This document shows positions 44,432 to 58,090 of a DNA stretch of 64,000 bases, piece by piece. Positions within the stretch are counted from its first letter, which is position 1, and every line of letters begins with the position of its first letter. This stretch comes from a bacterium (GTDB lineage: Bacteria > Desulfobacterota > Binatia > HRBIN30 > CADEER01): contig JAHBUY010000001.1 in the NCBI GenBank assembly GCA_019637795.1, forward strand, positions 145,001 through 209,000, given 5' to 3'. The notes beneath the pieces were generated by a model, which saw only the letters and a list, made by a program, of their open reading frames with translations, did not search any database and was not told the DNA's origin. Both the position numbers and the translations under genes were made by a program.

Positions 44432-45220
44432 TCAGGCGCCGGAGATCGGCGGCGGCGCGTCCGCGCCGCGCTGATCGCGGTTGATCAGGGCCGCCGCGAT
44501 GCCGGCGCCGAAACCGTTGTCGATGTTGACGACGGTCACGCCGGCGGCGCAGGAGTTGAGCATCGCCAGCAGCGCCGCCAGGCCGCCGAAGCTGGCGCCG
44601 TAGCCGATGCTGGTGGGGACGGCGATGAGCGGCCGATCGACCAGGCCGCCGACGACGCTCGGCAGCGCGCCCTCCATGCCGGCGACCACGATCAGCACGC
44701 TCGCCTGTCGCAGCCGATCGTGGTGGGCGAAGAGGCGGTGGATGCCGGCGACGCCGACGTCGTAGACGCGGTCCACGGCGTTGCCCATGAGCTCGGCGGT
44801 GAGCGCCGCCTCCTCGGCGACCGGCAGGTCGGCGGTGCCGGCGGCGGCGACGACGATGGTGCCGCGCCCGCCCACCGCGGTCTCCGGATGCCGCCAGGAG
44901 GCGGCGCGGGCGTGCGCGTCGTAGGTGAGCATCGGCAGCTCGGCGCACACGGCCGCCGCCGCGTCGGGATCGAGGCGGGTGACCAGCACGTTCTGCTCGC
45001 GCGCCAGCAGCGCGCGGGCGATGGCGACGATCTGCGCCGGCGTCTTGCCGGGGCCGAAGATCACCTCCGGGACGCCGCTGCGCAGCGCCCGGTGATGGTC
45101 GACCTTGGCGAACCCCAGGTCCTCGAACGGCAGGTGGCGGATCGCCTCGACCGCCGCGTCCGGCGCCAGCTCGCCACGCGCCACGCGATCGAAGATGCTG
45201 CGCAACCGCTCCGGCGTCAT
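44432..45220 (-). CDS. larB: LarB, nickel-pincer cofactor biosynthesis carboxylase/hydrolase
   Basis: A 262-residue LarB protein with the AIR-carboxylase-like fold (VPTSIGYGASFGGLAALLAML, GVTVVNIDNGFGAG). The N-terminal helix pattern RVARGELAPDAAVEAIRHLPFEDLGFAKVDHHRALR is typical. LarB carboxylates and hydrolyses nicotinic acid adenine dinucleotide in making the pincer cofactor of LarA lactate racemase and related enzymes. No larA, larC or larE gene is in this window, so the other steps are encoded elsewhere or the gene is an orphan, as in many genomes. It starts 55 bases from the end of thiL. Confidence 0.9.
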   Translation of the reverse strand: MTPERLRSIFDRVARGELAPDAAVEAIRHLPFEDLGFAKVDHHRALRSGVPEVIFGPGKTPAQIVAIARALLAREQNVLVTRLDPDAAAAVCAELPMLTYDAHARAASWRHPETAVGGRGTIVVAAAGTADLPVAEEAALTAELMGNAVDRVYDVGVAGIHRLFAHHDRLRQASVLIVVAGMEGALPSVVGGLVDRPLIAVPTSIGYGASFGGLAALLAMLNSCAAGVTVVNIDNGFGAGIAAALINRDQRGADAPPPISGA

Positions 45221-45275
45221 CGGAGCGCGATTCTCGCACGGCCCACGCCGCAGCGCGACCGGCCGCCCACGCGGG

Positions 45276-46250
45276 TCAGGCGAAGTGATCGAAGCCGCGC
45301 TGGCGCGGCGTGACGGGGCGGCCCGCGGCGTCGACGACGCGCACGCCGCGGTCGCGGGTGCACTCGCCGATGCGGGTGATCGGGCAGCCGAGGGCCGCGG
45401 CGGCGCGCCGCAGCGCCGGTTCGCGGCGCGGCGGCACGGCGAACAGCAGCTCGTAGTCCTCCCCGCCGGCGAGGGCGAGGGCGAGGCCGGCGCGGCGCAC
45501 CGCCGGCGAGCAGGGCAGGCGCGCCAGCTCGACTCGGGCCCCGGCGCGGCTGGCGGCGCAGAGATGGCCGAGGTCCTGGAGCAGGCCGTCGCTGATGTCG
45601 ATCATCGCCGACGCGATGCGGCGGCGGGCCAGCACCGCGCCGGCGGTCAGGCGCGGCGTCGGCGCGCGCCAGCGGCGCACGGCGGCGGCCGTCGCATCGC
45701 CGCGCCGCAGATGCCGCACGCCGAGGGCGGCGTCGCCGAGTCGGCCGGTGACGTAGAGCGCGTCGCCGGGCCGGGCGCCGGCGCGGGTCACTGGCCGCGG
45801 CGGCGCCACGCTCGACCAGGGCCAGCGAGGCGGAGAGCGCGCCGGCGCGCGACGGGTTGCCGCGCCGACCAGCGTCGCCCCGGCGCGCCGCGCCGCCGCC
45901 GCGACGGCGCGCGAGATCGCGACCGCGTCGGCCGCCGCGCCGCGGCGCGGCGCCGCGATCTGCAGCACGCACCAGAGCGGCGTTCCGCCCATGGCCGCCA
46001 GGTCGCTGGCATTGATCGCGAAGAGGCGGCGCCCGAGCGCGGCGGGCGTCAGCCAGGCGCGGCGGAAGTGGACGTTCTCCACCAGCGCGTCGACGGTGAG
46101 CAACAGCGTCCGCCCGCCCGGCGCCAACACGGCGCAATCGTCGCCCGGGCCGAGCCGCACGCCGCGCCCGGCGCCGGGCAGCGTCGGCAGCAGTCGCGCC
46201 AGCAGGGCGTGCTCGCCCGCCGGACGGACGCTCCGCCCTCGCCGTGGCAC
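45276..46250 (-). CDS. thiL: Thiamine-monophosphate kinase with an out-of-frame block
   Basis: A 324-residue ThiL (ATP:thiamine-phosphate phosphotransferase, last step of TPP synthesis). The start region has LGPGDDCAVLAPGG, TVDALVENVHFRR follows, and later come NASDLAAMGGTPLWC, MIDISDGLLQDLGHL and ALAGGEDYELLFAVPP. Between about codons 129 and 152 (45795-45866) the translation reads AATRRAPARSPPRW, which is unlike the family, while the next frame reads GNPSRAGALSASLALVERGA, the expected ThiL sequence. So two compensating indels bracket about 24 codons. The protein may still fold, but the block is in the ATP/substrate region. GTG 46250 is the start. Confidence 0.85.
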   Translation of the reverse strand: MPRRGRSVRPAGEHALLARLLPTLPGAGRGVRLGPGDDCAVLAPGGRTLLLTVDALVENVHFRRAWLTPAALGRRLFAINASDLAAMGGTPLWCVLQIAAPRRGAAADAVAISRAVAAAARRAGATLVGAATRRAPARSPPRWPWSSVAPPRPVTRAGARPGDALYVTGRLGDAALGVRHLRRGDATAAAVRRWRAPTPRLTAGAVLARRRIASAMIDISDGLLQDLGHLCAASRAGARVELARLPCSPAVRRAGLALALAGGEDYELLFAVPPRREPALRRAAAALGCPITRIGECTRDRGVRVVDAAGRPVTPRQRGFDHFA

Positions 46251-46268
46251 GGGCGGCGCCTCGCTCCC

Positions 46269-48092
46269 TCAGGGGGCGCTGGCGGCGCCGGCGAGCGTGT
46301 CGGCGGCCGCCGGCGCAACCGCCGCCTGCGGCGAATTGCTGGCGCGGCTGGACGCCGGGATCTCGCTGATCGTGCCGTTGCTCAGCTTGAGCAGGAAGAG
46401 CTGCCGCTGGATGCCCTGCGGCAGGATGCCGATGGTCCCCGCGGCCCCCTCGACGGTGCGCGGCGTCTGCAGGGTCTGCGCCATCTGCAGCCGGCTGCGG
46501 GCGCCGCCCTGGAGCGCGCGGGCGACCAGCATGCCGGCATCGTACGCCTGCGCCTCGAGGATCTCGGGGGTCGCGCCGCCGTACGCGCCGCGATAGGCGG
46601 CGACGAATTCCTGCGTCGCCCGCCGCGTGCTGCTGGGGAAGAAGCCGTCGACGAAGATCGCCCCGTCGAGGTCGGCCGACGCCGGGCCGAGGGCGCCGGG
46701 ATCGTTCCAGCCGTTGCTGCCGAGCAGCGCGACATCGGGATGGGCGGTGCGCAACTGGCTGGCGAGCGGGATGGCGCTGTCGGCGAAGTCGGGGATGAAG
46801 ACCGCCTGCAAGCCGTCGCCCTTGATCCACTTGTCGACGCTCAGCAGCTCGACATTGAACTCGCGCTGGTGCGGATCGTAGACGATCGACCCGACTACCG
46901 TGCCGCCGCGCCGCGTCACCTCGTCGCGGAACGCGGACGACAGCGCCACGCCGTAGGGATCGTTGGGATAGAGGATGCCGAAGCGGCGCAGACCCTGCCG
47001 GCCGATGGCGTACGCGGCCAGCTCGGCCGCCTGGCTGGCGGAGGTCATGGCCGGCTGCTTCACCCACTGGCCGGTGGCGCTGTCCTGCTGCGACAGCAGG
47101 ATCGTCGGCACGCCGGCGGTCTCCGCGCGCGGCGCCACGACCTCGGCCACCTTGCTGCGCAGCGGCCCGATGACGGCGATGACGTTGGGATCGGTGATGA
47201 AGGCGTCGAACGCCTGCCGGCCGACCGCGGGATCGCCCTTGTCGTCGCGCACGTCGAGCTGGCCGGCGAGGGCGCCGACGCCGAGCTTGATGCCGTTCAG
47301 CGAGCGTTGGCCGTAGGAGGCGAATTCGCCGCTCAGCGGCAGGAGCACGCCGATGCGCGCCGTCGACGGCACCGGGGCCTGGGGATTCGCCCCCGGCACC
47401 GGCGGGCCCGACGGCGCCGGCATGCCCGGCCTGGGCGACGGCGGCGGCAGCGCGGCGGTGCCGGGGGCCGGCTTGGCGCCGGCGCGGCCGCCGCCCGCGC
47501 CCTGCAGGCGCTCGTCGACCAGTTGCTGCAGCGGCGGCTCGGTCAGCACCTGGCGGGCGCGCGCCAGCGAGCTCGCGTCCATGCGATCGAGCGCCTCGGC
47601 GATGTGCTGCTTGGCATCGCGCCGCTCCGCGCTGTCGGAGACCTGCCAGCCCTGCTCCCACCAGCGCAGCGCGGCCATGGTCTTGCCGCGCGCCATCTCG
47701 GCGTCGCCGCGCAGCGCATACACCTGCGGGTACTCCTTGTCCGGCAGCCGGCGCTCCATCTTGTCGAGCGCCGCCAGGCACTCGGCGTACCGGCCGCGAC
47801 GATACTCGGACAGCGCCATGCGGTAGTAGGCGCGCGGCACCAGCTCGGGAAAGTCCTCGCTCGATTCGCTGTCGAGGAAGATGCCGTAGGCGCGCGCCGC
47901 CTTCTCGTAGTTGCCGAGGCGGAAGTTGTCCTCGGCCTGGCGGTAGGGCAGCGGTTGGTCTTCGAGGGGGACGGTGCGGCCGCCGCAGGCGCCGAGGACG
48001 GCGAGCAGCAGCAGGAGGCCGGCGACGCGCGCGCTCCGCCGGGCCGGCGCGCCGTTTGGGTGGCCACCGGGCCGGACGCGGAGCGAGAGCAT
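46269..48092 (-). CDS. LpoA-like lipoprotein (TPR + periplasmic-binding-protein fold)
   Basis: A 607-residue predicted outer-membrane lipoprotein. The lipobox is in LLLLLAVLGACGG with acylated Cys36. Residues about 40-210 are TPR-like helices (YEKAARAYGIFLDSES, RYAECLAALDKMER). A Pro/Gly/Ala linker (about 215-255) follows. From about 262 a type I periplasmic-binding fold runs to the end (IGVLLPLSGEFASYGQRSLNGI, PNVIAVIGPLRSKVAEVVAPRA). LpoA of enteric bacteria has the same two-part layout and activates penicillin-binding protein 1A, so a peptidoglycan-synthesis activator is the likely role. ATG 48092 overlaps the dnaJ stop. Confidence 0.82.
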   Translation of the reverse strand: MLSLRVRPGGHPNGAPARRSARVAGLLLLLAVLGACGGRTVPLEDQPLPYRQAEDNFRLGNYEKAARAYGIFLDSESSEDFPELVPRAYYRMALSEYRRGRYAECLAALDKMERRLPDKEYPQVYALRGDAEMARGKTMAALRWWEQGWQVSDSAERRDAKQHIAEALDRMDASSLARARQVLTEPPLQQLVDERLQGAGGGRAGAKPAPGTAALPPPSPRPGMPAPSGPPVPGANPQAPVPSTARIGVLLPLSGEFASYGQRSLNGIKLGVGALAGQLDVRDDKGDPAVGRQAFDAFITDPNVIAVIGPLRSKVAEVVAPRAETAGVPTILLSQQDSATGQWVKQPAMTSASQAAELAAYAIGRQGLRRFGILYPNDPYGVALSSAFRDEVTRRGGTVVGSIVYDPHQREFNVELLSVDKWIKGDGLQAVFIPDFADSAIPLASQLRTAHPDVALLGSNGWNDPGALGPASADLDGAIFVDGFFPSSTRRATQEFVAAYRGAYGGATPEILEAQAYDAGMLVARALQGGARSRLQMAQTLQTPRTVEGAAGTIGILPQGIQRQLFLLKLSNGTISEIPASSRASNSPQAAVAPAAADTLAGAASAP

Positions 48093-49204
48093 CAGCCGAA
48101 CATCTCCTTCACCTTGTCGAAGAACCCCTTGGAGATCGGATGTACCTCTTCTCCGCTCAGGCGCGCAAATTCCTCCAGCAGCTCGCGCTGCTTGGCGGTG
48201 AGCTTGCGCGGCGTCTCGACGATCACGCGCACCAGCGCGTCGCCCTGGCCGTAGCCGCGCAGGTCGGGCACGCCCTTGCCCTTGAGGCGGAAGACGTTGC
48301 CGGACTGGGTGCCGGCGGGGATCTTCATCTTCACCTTGCCGTGCGGCGTCGGCACGTCGATCTCGGCGCCGAGCGCCGCCTGGGTGATGCCGATCGGCAC
48401 CTCGCAGACGATGTTGGAGCCGTCGCGGCTGAAGAGCGGGTGCTCGCGGACGTGCACGATCACGTACAGATCGCCGGCCGGACCATTGTGGTGGCCCGCC
48501 TCGCCCTCGCCGCGCAGCTTGAGGCGCGAGCCGGTATCGACGCCGGCGGGGATCTTGACGCTCAGCGCCTGCTGCGTGCGCACCGCGCCGCTGCCGCCGC
48601 AGGTGCGGCAGGGATCGCGCAGGACGCTGCCCTGCCCCTGGCACTGGCCGCAGGACTTGGCGATGCTGAACAGGCCCTGCTGGAAGCGGATCTGGCCGCT
48701 GCCCCGGCAAGCGCCGCAGGTCTCGCGCGGCGCGCCGTCGCGCGAGCCGCTGCCGCCGCAGTCCTCGCAGGTGGCCAGGCGGGGGATGCGCAGCGTCTTC
48801 TCGGCGCCGAAGACGGCCTCCTCGAAGGTGATCTCGAGATCGTAGCGGAGATCGTCGCCGCGCCGGGCGCGCGAGCGGCCGCGCCGGCCGCCGCCGAAGA
48901 AGTCGCCGAAGACCTCGCCGAAGATGTCCTCGAAACCGGCGGCGGAAAAGTCGAAGCCGCCGAAGCCGGCGCCCTGCTCGAAGGCGGCGTGTCCGAAGCG
49001 GTCGTACTGCGCCCGCCGCTCCGGGTCGCTGAGAATCTGGTAGGCCTCGGAAGCTTCCTTGAAGCGCTCCTCGGCCTTCTTGTCGTCCGGATTGCGGTCC
49101 GGGTGATGCTTGAGGGCGACCTTGCGGTACGCCTTCTTGATCTCCTCGGCGGAGGCCGTGCGCTCGATGCCGAGAACCTCGTAATAGTCGCGCTTCGCCA
49201 CCAC
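48092..49204 (-). CDS. dnaJ: Chaperone DnaJ
   Basis: A 370-residue type I J-protein. The J domain (5-68) contains LKHHPDRNP with the HPD tripeptide. A Gly/Phe-rich region (about 72-105) follows. The zinc-finger domain has four C-x-x-C-x-G-x-G repeats: [24 protein letters not shown] and CRTCGGSG. The C-terminal substrate-binding beta domain completes it. It stimulates DnaK ATPase and delivers unfolded clients. It is transcribed after dnaK on the minus strand across a 161-base gap holding a strong hairpin (49229-49261), and it overlaps the LpoA-like gene by one base. Confidence 0.97.
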   Translation of the reverse strand: MVAKRDYYEVLGIERTASAEEIKKAYRKVALKHHPDRNPDDKKAEERFKEASEAYQILSDPERRAQYDRFGHAAFEQGAGFGGFDFSAAGFEDIFGEVFGDFFGGGRRGRSRARRGDDLRYDLEITFEEAVFGAEKTLRIPRLATCEDCGGSGSRDGAPRETCGACRGSGQIRFQQGLFSIAKSCGQCQGQGSVLRDPCRTCGGSGAVRTQQALSVKIPAGVDTGSRLKLRGEGEAGHHNGPAGDLYVIVHVREHPLFSRDGSNIVCEVPIGITQAALGAEIDVPTPHGKVKMKIPAGTQSGNVFRLKGKGVPDLRGYGQGDALVRVIVETPRKLTAKQRELLEEFARLSGEEVHPISKGFFDKVKEMFG

Positions 49205-49228
49205 GCCTGATCCTCTGCCGACAGTACA

Positions 49229-49261
49229 GAAGCCCTCCCCCGAAAGTCGAGGGAGGGCTTC
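49229..49261 (-). terminator. Strong hairpin between dnaK and dnaJ
   Basis: GAAGCCCTCCC (49229-49239) pairs perfectly with GGGAGGGCTTC (49251-49261) around an 11-base loop; flanking GACAG/CTGTC extend it. There is no T-tract on either strand. In the grpE-dnaK-dnaJ order it would act as a partial terminator or as an RNA-stabilising stem that sets a lower dnaJ level than dnaK. Confidence 0.55.
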
Positions 49262-49365
49262 CGATGCTGTCAGGTGTCGGCGGTCGGCTCTCGGCCTGAT
49301 GCGTCCGGCAGCATCGGGGGGATCCCCTCGCGCATGCTGAGACCGCAGAGGGCTGAGGCCGACCG

Positions 49366-51291
49366 CTATTTCACCTCTTCGAAATCCGCGTCGACGACGT
49401 CATCGCCGCCCTTGCCGGAGGGGCCATTGCCGCCCGGCGGTGGCGCCCCGTCGCCGCCAGGGGCGCCGCCGGCGCCGCGACTCGCGGACGCCTTGGCGTA
49501 CATCGCCTCGGCGAGCTTGTGCTGCGCCTTGTTCAGCCGCTCCATGGCGCCCTGCATCTGCGTCGCGTCGTTGCCCTCGAGCGCGCTCTTGGCGTCCTTC
49601 AGCGCCTCCTCGATGGTCGCCTTGCTCGCGGCGTCGACCTCGCCGCCGTGCTCGGCGAGATTCTTCTCGGTCTGGTAGACCAGACCGTCGAGCTGATTGC
49701 GCGCCTCGACCGCCTCGCGACGCTTGCGATCCTCGTCGGCATGCTCCTCGGCGTCGCGCACCATCTGCTTGATCTCGGCCTCGTTGAGACCGCTCGAGGC
49801 GGTGATCTTGATCGACTGTTCCTTGCCGGTGCCGAGGTCCTTGGCGCTGACGTGGACGATGCCGTTGGCGTCGATGTCGAATCCGACCTCGATCTGCGGC
49901 AGGCCGCGCGGCGCCGGGGGAATGCCGATCAGGTCGAACTGGCCGAGCAACTTGTTGTCGTTGGCCATCTCGCGCTCGCCCTGGAAGACGCGGATGGTGA
50001 CCGCCGACTGGTTGTCGGCCGCGGTCGAGAAGACCTGGCTCTTCTTGGTCGGGATGGTGGTGTTCTTCTCGATCAGCTTGGTGAAGACGCCGCCCAGCGT
50101 CTCGATGCCGAGCGACAGCGGCGTCACGTCGAGCAGCAGGACGTCCTTCACCTCGCCCTTGAGCACGCCGCCCTGGATGCCGGCGCCGATGGCGACGACC
50201 TCGTCCGGGTTGACGCCCTTGTTGGGCTCCTTGCCGAAGATCTTCTTCACCCGCGCCTGCACCGCCGGCATGCGGGTCATGCCGCCGACGAGCAGGACCT
50301 CGTCGACCTCGCTGGCCGAGAGCCCGGCGTCGCGCAGCGCCGTCTGGCAGGGGCCGTCGAGCCGATCGAGCAGATCGGCGCACAGCGCCTCCAGCTTGGC
50401 GCGGGTGAGCTTCATGTTGAGGTGCTTGGGCCCGCTCTGGTCGGCGGTGATGAACGGCAGGTTGATGTCCGTCTCGCTGGCGCTCGACAGCTCCATCTTC
50501 GCCCGCTCGGCCGCCTCCTTCAGGCGCTGCAACGCCATGCGATCCTTGCGCAGGTCGATGCCCTGGTCCTTCTTGAACTCGTCGGCCAGGTAGTCGATGA
50601 CCCGCTGGTCGAAGTCCTCGCCGCCCAGGAAGGTGTCGCCGTTGGTCGACTTCACCTCGAAGACGCCGTCGCCGAGCTCGAGGATCGAGACGTCGAAGGT
50701 GCCGCCGCCGAGGTCGAAGACGGCGATCTTCTCGTCCTTCTTCTTGTCGAGGCCGTAGGCGAGCGCCGCCGCCGTCGGCTCGTTGATGATGCGGAGGACG
50801 TTGAGGCCGGCGACCCGCCCGGCATCCTTGGTCGCCTGGCGCTGGCTGTCGTTGAAGTACGCCGGCACCGTGATGACCGCCTCGGTGACCTTCTCGCCCA
50901 GGTAGTCCTCGGCGGTCTGCTTCATCTTCTGCAGGATGATCGCCGAGACCTCCTGCGGGCTGTACTGCTTGCCGCGGCTCTCCACCCAGGCGTCGCCGTT
51001 GTCGGCCTTGACGATCTTGTAGGGCGCCACCTTCAGCGCCTTCTGCACCTCCGGATCCTCGAAGCGGCGGCCGATCAGCCGCTTGATCGCGAACAGGGTG
51101 TTCTCGGGATTGGTGATCGCCTGCCGGCGCGCGATCTGGCCGACCAGGCGCTCGCCCGCTTCCGTGAATGCGACCACCGACGGCGTCGTGCGGCTCCCCT
51201 CGGAGTTTTCGATCACCTTCGGGTCGCCACCTTCCATGATGGCCACGCACGAGTTCGTGGTGCCCAGATCAATGCCGATTACCTTTGCCAT
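49366..51291 (-). CDS. dnaK: Chaperone DnaK (Hsp70)
   Basis: A 641-residue Hsp70. The nucleotide-binding domain has [58 protein letters not shown] and [14 protein letters not shown]. The substrate-binding domain (about 395-510) and helical lid follow. The C-terminal tail is [12 protein letters not shown], so the EEVD motif of eukaryotes is EEVK as in many proteobacteria. It folds proteins using ATP with DnaJ and GrpE, which flank it. Upstream 51292-51336 is a 45-base gap to grpE. No CIRCE element is visible. Confidence 0.98.
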   Translation of the reverse strand: MAKVIGIDLGTTNSCVAIMEGGDPKVIENSEGSRTTPSVVAFTEAGERLVGQIARRQAITNPENTLFAIKRLIGRRFEDPEVQKALKVAPYKIVKADNGDAWVESRGKQYSPQEVSAIILQKMKQTAEDYLGEKVTEAVITVPAYFNDSQRQATKDAGRVAGLNVLRIINEPTAAALAYGLDKKKDEKIAVFDLGGGTFDVSILELGDGVFEVKSTNGDTFLGGEDFDQRVIDYLADEFKKDQGIDLRKDRMALQRLKEAAERAKMELSSASETDINLPFITADQSGPKHLNMKLTRAKLEALCADLLDRLDGPCQTALRDAGLSASEVDEVLLVGGMTRMPAVQARVKKIFGKEPNKGVNPDEVVAIGAGIQGGVLKGEVKDVLLLDVTPLSLGIETLGGVFTKLIEKNTTIPTKKSQVFSTAADNQSAVTIRVFQGEREMANDNKLLGQFDLIGIPPAPRGLPQIEVGFDIDANGIVHVSAKDLGTGKEQSIKITASSGLNEAEIKQMVRDAEEHADEDRKRREAVEARNQLDGLVYQTEKNLAEHGGEVDAASKATIEEALKDAKSALEGNDATQMQGAMERLNKAQHKLAEAMYAKASASRGAGGAPGGDGAPPPGGNGPSGKGGDDVVDADFEEVK

Positions 51292-51336
51292 GTAGGGGAG
51301 TCTCCTTGGCGCTGATTCCTCAGCGGCAGGCGGGAG

Positions 51337-51900
51337 TTAATCATCGTCCTTCGGGCTTTCAACCGGACCTCTGGCCGACACGCTCACCTTCGCCGGGCGG
51401 ACGACGCGATCGTGCAGCGCGTAGCCGGGCAGGAACTGGCGCACGACGCGATTCGGCTCGGTGTCCGGCACGTGCTCGCTCGCCACCGCCTCGTGGCGGG
51501 TCGGGTCGAAGGCCTCGCCGGCCGCCTCAATGCGGGTGATGCCGTGACGCGCCAGCGCATCGAGCGCGCCCTGGAGCACCAGCCGGACGCCCTCGACGAG
51601 CGGCTGGCCGTTGCCGCCGCCCTGCGCGTGCTCGACGGCGCGCTCCAGGTTGTCGATGACGTCCGCCAGGTCGCGGGTGAGGTGGGCGGCCGCGTAGCGG
51701 ACCGCTTCGGCATGATCGCGGTGGATCCGCTTCTTGTAGTTCTCGAACTCGGCGCGCTCGCGCAGGTAGAGATCGCGGAACTTCTCGGTCTCGGCCCGTT
51801 GGGCCTCGAGCTCGGCCGCCAGGCCGGCGCTCGACGGCGGGGCGGGATCGCCGCCCGCCTCGGGGGTCGCGGTGGAGTCCTTCGGTTCTTCGGATGCCAT
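51337..51900 (-). CDS. grpE: Nucleotide exchange factor GrpE
   Basis: A 187-residue GrpE. The long N-terminal coiled coil includes AETEKFRDLYLRERAEFENYKKRIHRD, and the C-terminal beta wing includes ITRIEAAGEAFDPTRHEAVASE and RQFLPGYALHDRVVRPAKVSVS. It releases ADP from DnaK. ATG 51900 (MASEEPKDST) is preferred over a longer frame from 51984, since the latter starts upstream of the promoter and adds unlike residues. A weak AGAGG ribosome-binding site lies 11 bases upstream. It is the first gene of the grpE-dnaK-dnaJ operon. Confidence 0.95.
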   Translation of the reverse strand: MASEEPKDSTATPEAGGDPAPPSSAGLAAELEAQRAETEKFRDLYLRERAEFENYKKRIHRDHAEAVRYAAAHLTRDLADVIDNLERAVEHAQGGGNGQPLVEGVRLVLQGALDALARHGITRIEAAGEAFDPTRHEAVASEHVPDTEPNRVVRQFLPGYALHDRVVRPAKVSVSARGPVESPKDDD

Positions 51901-51956
51901 AGGGATGATGCCTCTCGAACCGACGCTCGCGGGCGATGGGGGCGTCGGGCCGGCGC

Positions 51957-51984
51957 AAGCTAAGCTTCGACGCTGCCTTGTCAA
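51957..51984 (-). promoter_or_regulatory. Sigma-70 promoter of grpE-dnaK-dnaJ
   Basis: On the minus strand TTGACA (perfect -35), a 16-base spacer and TAGCTT (-10) are visible. The predicted transcript starts near 51950, about 50 bases before grpE. The consensus -35 is unusual in this GC-rich window. No heat-shock CIRCE operator was found nearby. Confidence 0.65.
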
Positions 51985-52012
51985 CCGAACGGACCGATGT
52001 TTTGTTGCCGAC

Positions 52013-52792
52013 GTGGCCGAGTCGCGCAGCAGCCGGGCCGTCGTGCTCCGCTGGCGGTCCTACGGCGAGAGCGACAAGATCGCGACCCTGCTGACCGAGG
52101 ACGCCGGCAAGCTGACCGGCATCGCCAAGGGGGCGAAGAACTCGCGCCGGCGGTTCGCCAACTCGCTCGAGCCGTTGGCTCGGGTGCGGGTCCACTTCCG
52201 CCAGAAGCCCGGCGCCGGCCTCGCGTTCCTCGAGAGCTGCGAGCTGTTGGCGCCGAGCGCCGGCTTCTGCGAGCCGTCGCGCTTCGCGTACGGCAGCTAC
52301 GTCGCCGAGCTGACGGATCGGATGACGGTCGAAGAGGACCCGCACCACAACGTCTTCGGCCTGCTCGAGGAGGCGCTGGCCCAGATCGAGCGCGGCCCCG
52401 CCACCAGCGCCCTCCTGCGCGCCTTCGAGCTCCAGTTGCTGGCCGCGGCCGGCTTCGAGCCCCAGCTCGACGCCTGCCATCGCTGCCGCCGCCCCTGGCG
52501 GGACGAGGAGCGGGCGTGGATCGCCACCCACCATGGCACCGTGGCCTGCGATGCCTGTCGCAGCGCCGAGGAGGCGACCGAACCGGTCTCCGGCACCGTC
52601 CTCCACCGCCTCGATCGGCTGAAGAACCTGCCCCTGGAGGCGTGTCGCGGCGTGCCGCTCGGCCCGCTCAGCGCCGACGCCGGTGTCCTCACCAGCCGGC
52701 TGCTCTCCCTGCATCTCGCCCGCCCGCTGCAATCGGTGAAGCTGATCGGGCAACTGAGCCGGCCCCCTCAACGAGACAGCGGGGCCCGGTAG
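52013..52792 (+). CDS. recO: DNA repair protein RecO
   Basis: A 259-residue RecO. The OB-fold N-terminus (SSRAVVLRWRSYGESDKIATLLTEDAGKLTGIAKGAK) is diagnostic, followed by the helical domain (YVAELTDRMTVEEDPHHNVFGLLEEAL) and a zinc-binding C-C...C-C set (CHRCRRPWR ... VACDACRS). It loads RecA onto SSB-coated DNA with RecR in gap repair. GTG 52013 is chosen because it sits just before the OB-fold; the frame stays open back to 51872, overlapping grpE. No ribosome-binding site is clear. It is divergent from grpE and is followed by the third inverted-repeat element. Confidence 0.9.
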   Translation: MAESRSSRAVVLRWRSYGESDKIATLLTEDAGKLTGIAKGAKNSRRRFANSLEPLARVRVHFRQKPGAGLAFLESCELLAPSAGFCEPSRFAYGSYVAELTDRMTVEEDPHHNVFGLLEEALAQIERGPATSALLRAFELQLLAAAGFEPQLDACHRCRRPWRDEERAWIATHHGTVACDACRSAEEATEPVSGTVLHRLDRLKNLPLEACRGVPLGPLSADAGVLTSRLLSLHLARPLQSVKLIGQLSRPPQRDSGAR

Positions 52793-52798
52793 CCGGGG

Positions 52799-52876
52799 AC
52801 CACCCACGAATGGCGCGGATGGCGCGGATGCAGATCCCGACCTCAGGCGTGAAATCCGTGCAATCCGTGGTTTGTA
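52799..52876. repeat. Inverted-repeat element with short-period arms (copy 2)
   Basis: The left arm holds GGCGCGGAT units repeated every 9 bases (about 52810-52833). The right arm (about 52848-52870) holds the complementary GAAATCCGTG and CAATCCGTGG. Architecture and sequence resemble the elements at 25062 and 59812. It lies just before the glyQS promoter. Confidence 0.45.
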
Positions 52877-52899
52877 GTCTCCGGCAGCCGTGCTAGTGG
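52872..52899 (+). promoter_or_regulatory. Candidate promoter of glyQS
   Basis: TTGTAG, a 16-base spacer and TAGTGG (preceded by GC) lie 37 bases before the glyQS ATG. The -10 core GCTAG is shared with several other genes in this window. Confidence 0.4.
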
Positions 52900-52935
52900 C
52901 TGGCGGCTCACCCCTCAGGCAGGCGGCACCCCGAG

Positions 52936-54279
<1,344 letters not shown>

Positions 54280-54283
54280 CGTT

Positions 54284-54350
54284 TTCACACAGACACGGAG
54301 GCGCGGAGTGGCGGGGATCTCTCCGTTGCGCCGGGCCGCCGTGTGAATTC
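54284..54350. repeat. Dispersed intergenic motif, inverted pair before ppdK
   Basis: TTTTCACACAGACACGGAGG on the left and CTCCGTTGCGCCGGGCCGCC followed by GTGTGAAT on the right form an inverted pair (TTCACAC/GTGTGAA). The right half resembles the motif at 17690. The element fills most of the 88-base gap. Confidence 0.45.
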
Positions 54351-54367
54351 TTCTTTCGAGGCGGGAC

Positions 54368-57174
<2,807 letters not shown>

Positions 57175-57178
<4 letters not shown>

Positions 57179-58011
57179 TCACCGGCCGCACACGGGTCGT
57201 CGGCATCATCGGCGACCCGGTCGCGCACAGCCGGTCGCCGGCGATGCACAACGCGGCCTTCGCCGCGCTCGGGCTGGACTGGGTGTACGTCCCGTTCCCG
57301 GTCGGCGGCGACCAGGTCGCCGCGGCGGTCGCGGCCGTGCGGGCGCTCGGCATGGCGGGCCTCAACGTGACCGTCCCGCACAAGGAGGCGGTCCTGCCCC
57401 ACCTCGACGCGCTGACCCCCCTGGCGCGCCGCGTCGGCGCGGTCAACACCATCGTCAATCGCGCCGGCCGCCTGCTCGGCGACAACACCGACGTGCACGG
57501 CTTCGCCGCCACCCTGCGTCAGCAGCGGCTGCGCCTGCGCGGATGCCATGCGCTGGTCATTGGCGCCGGCGGGGCGGCGCGCGCCGTGCTGACCGCGCTC
57601 GCCGACGGCGGCGTCGGCCGCCTGACGATCGCCAACCGCACCGCCGCGCGCGCCAGCGCGCTCGCACAGCGCCTGCGCGGCATCCGGCGCGACACGGTGT
57701 CCCTGTCGGCGCTCGCCGACCCGGGGCTGCTCGGCGATGCCGCGGTGGTCGTCAACACCACCTCGCTGGGGCTGCACGACGCCAGCTTCCCCCCGCTCGC
57801 GGCGGAGGCCACGCCGCGACGCTGCCTCTTCGTCGACCTGCTCTACGGCCGCGACACGCCGTTCCTGCAGCGCGCGCGCGCCGCCGACCGCCGCGCCTGC
57901 GACGGCGCCGAGATGCTGCTGCACCAGGGAGCGCGCGCGTTCACCCTGTGGACCGGGCGGCGCGCGCCGCTGTCCGTCATGCGCGAGGTACTGAGCGAGC
58001 AGTCAAAATAG
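57175..58011 (+). CDS. aroE: Shikimate dehydrogenase
   Basis: A 278-residue AroE. The shikimate-binding segment is [17 protein letters not shown] with S-R-S-P, followed by [16 protein letters not shown] with the catalytic Lys. [22 protein letters not shown] carries the catalytic Asp. The NADP-binding segment is [15 protein letters not shown] with [25 protein letters not shown] closes it. It reduces 3-dehydroshikimate to shikimate with NADPH. GTG 57175 overlaps the ppdK stop (GTGA), so it is coupled to ppdK. The pilB promoter starts 4 bases after its stop. Confidence 0.95.
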
Positions 58012-58014
58012 CGA

Positions 58015-58043
58015 TTGACCGGGCACCTGACCGCCGCTACCGT
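58015..58043 (+). promoter_or_regulatory. Sigma-70-type promoter of the pilus genes
   Basis: TTGACC (5/6 of the -35 consensus), a 17-base spacer and TACCGT (preceded by GC). It lies just after aroE, and the predicted transcript starts near 58050, about 41 bases before pilB. Confidence 0.6.
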
Positions 58044-58090
58044 CGCTCCCCGCCGCATGCGCGGCATATGACGGTGATTGTGATCGCCCC

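Noticed and set aside
45217..47781. 854-residue minus frame
   Set aside because: Shadow of the LpoA-like gene and thiL. Useful only because it shows the expected ThiL sequence in the shifted block.
51900..52012. Possible CIRCE or heat-shock operator before grpE
   Set aside because: No TTAGCACTC-N9-GAGTGCTAA-like inverted repeat; only a sigma-70-type promoter is visible.
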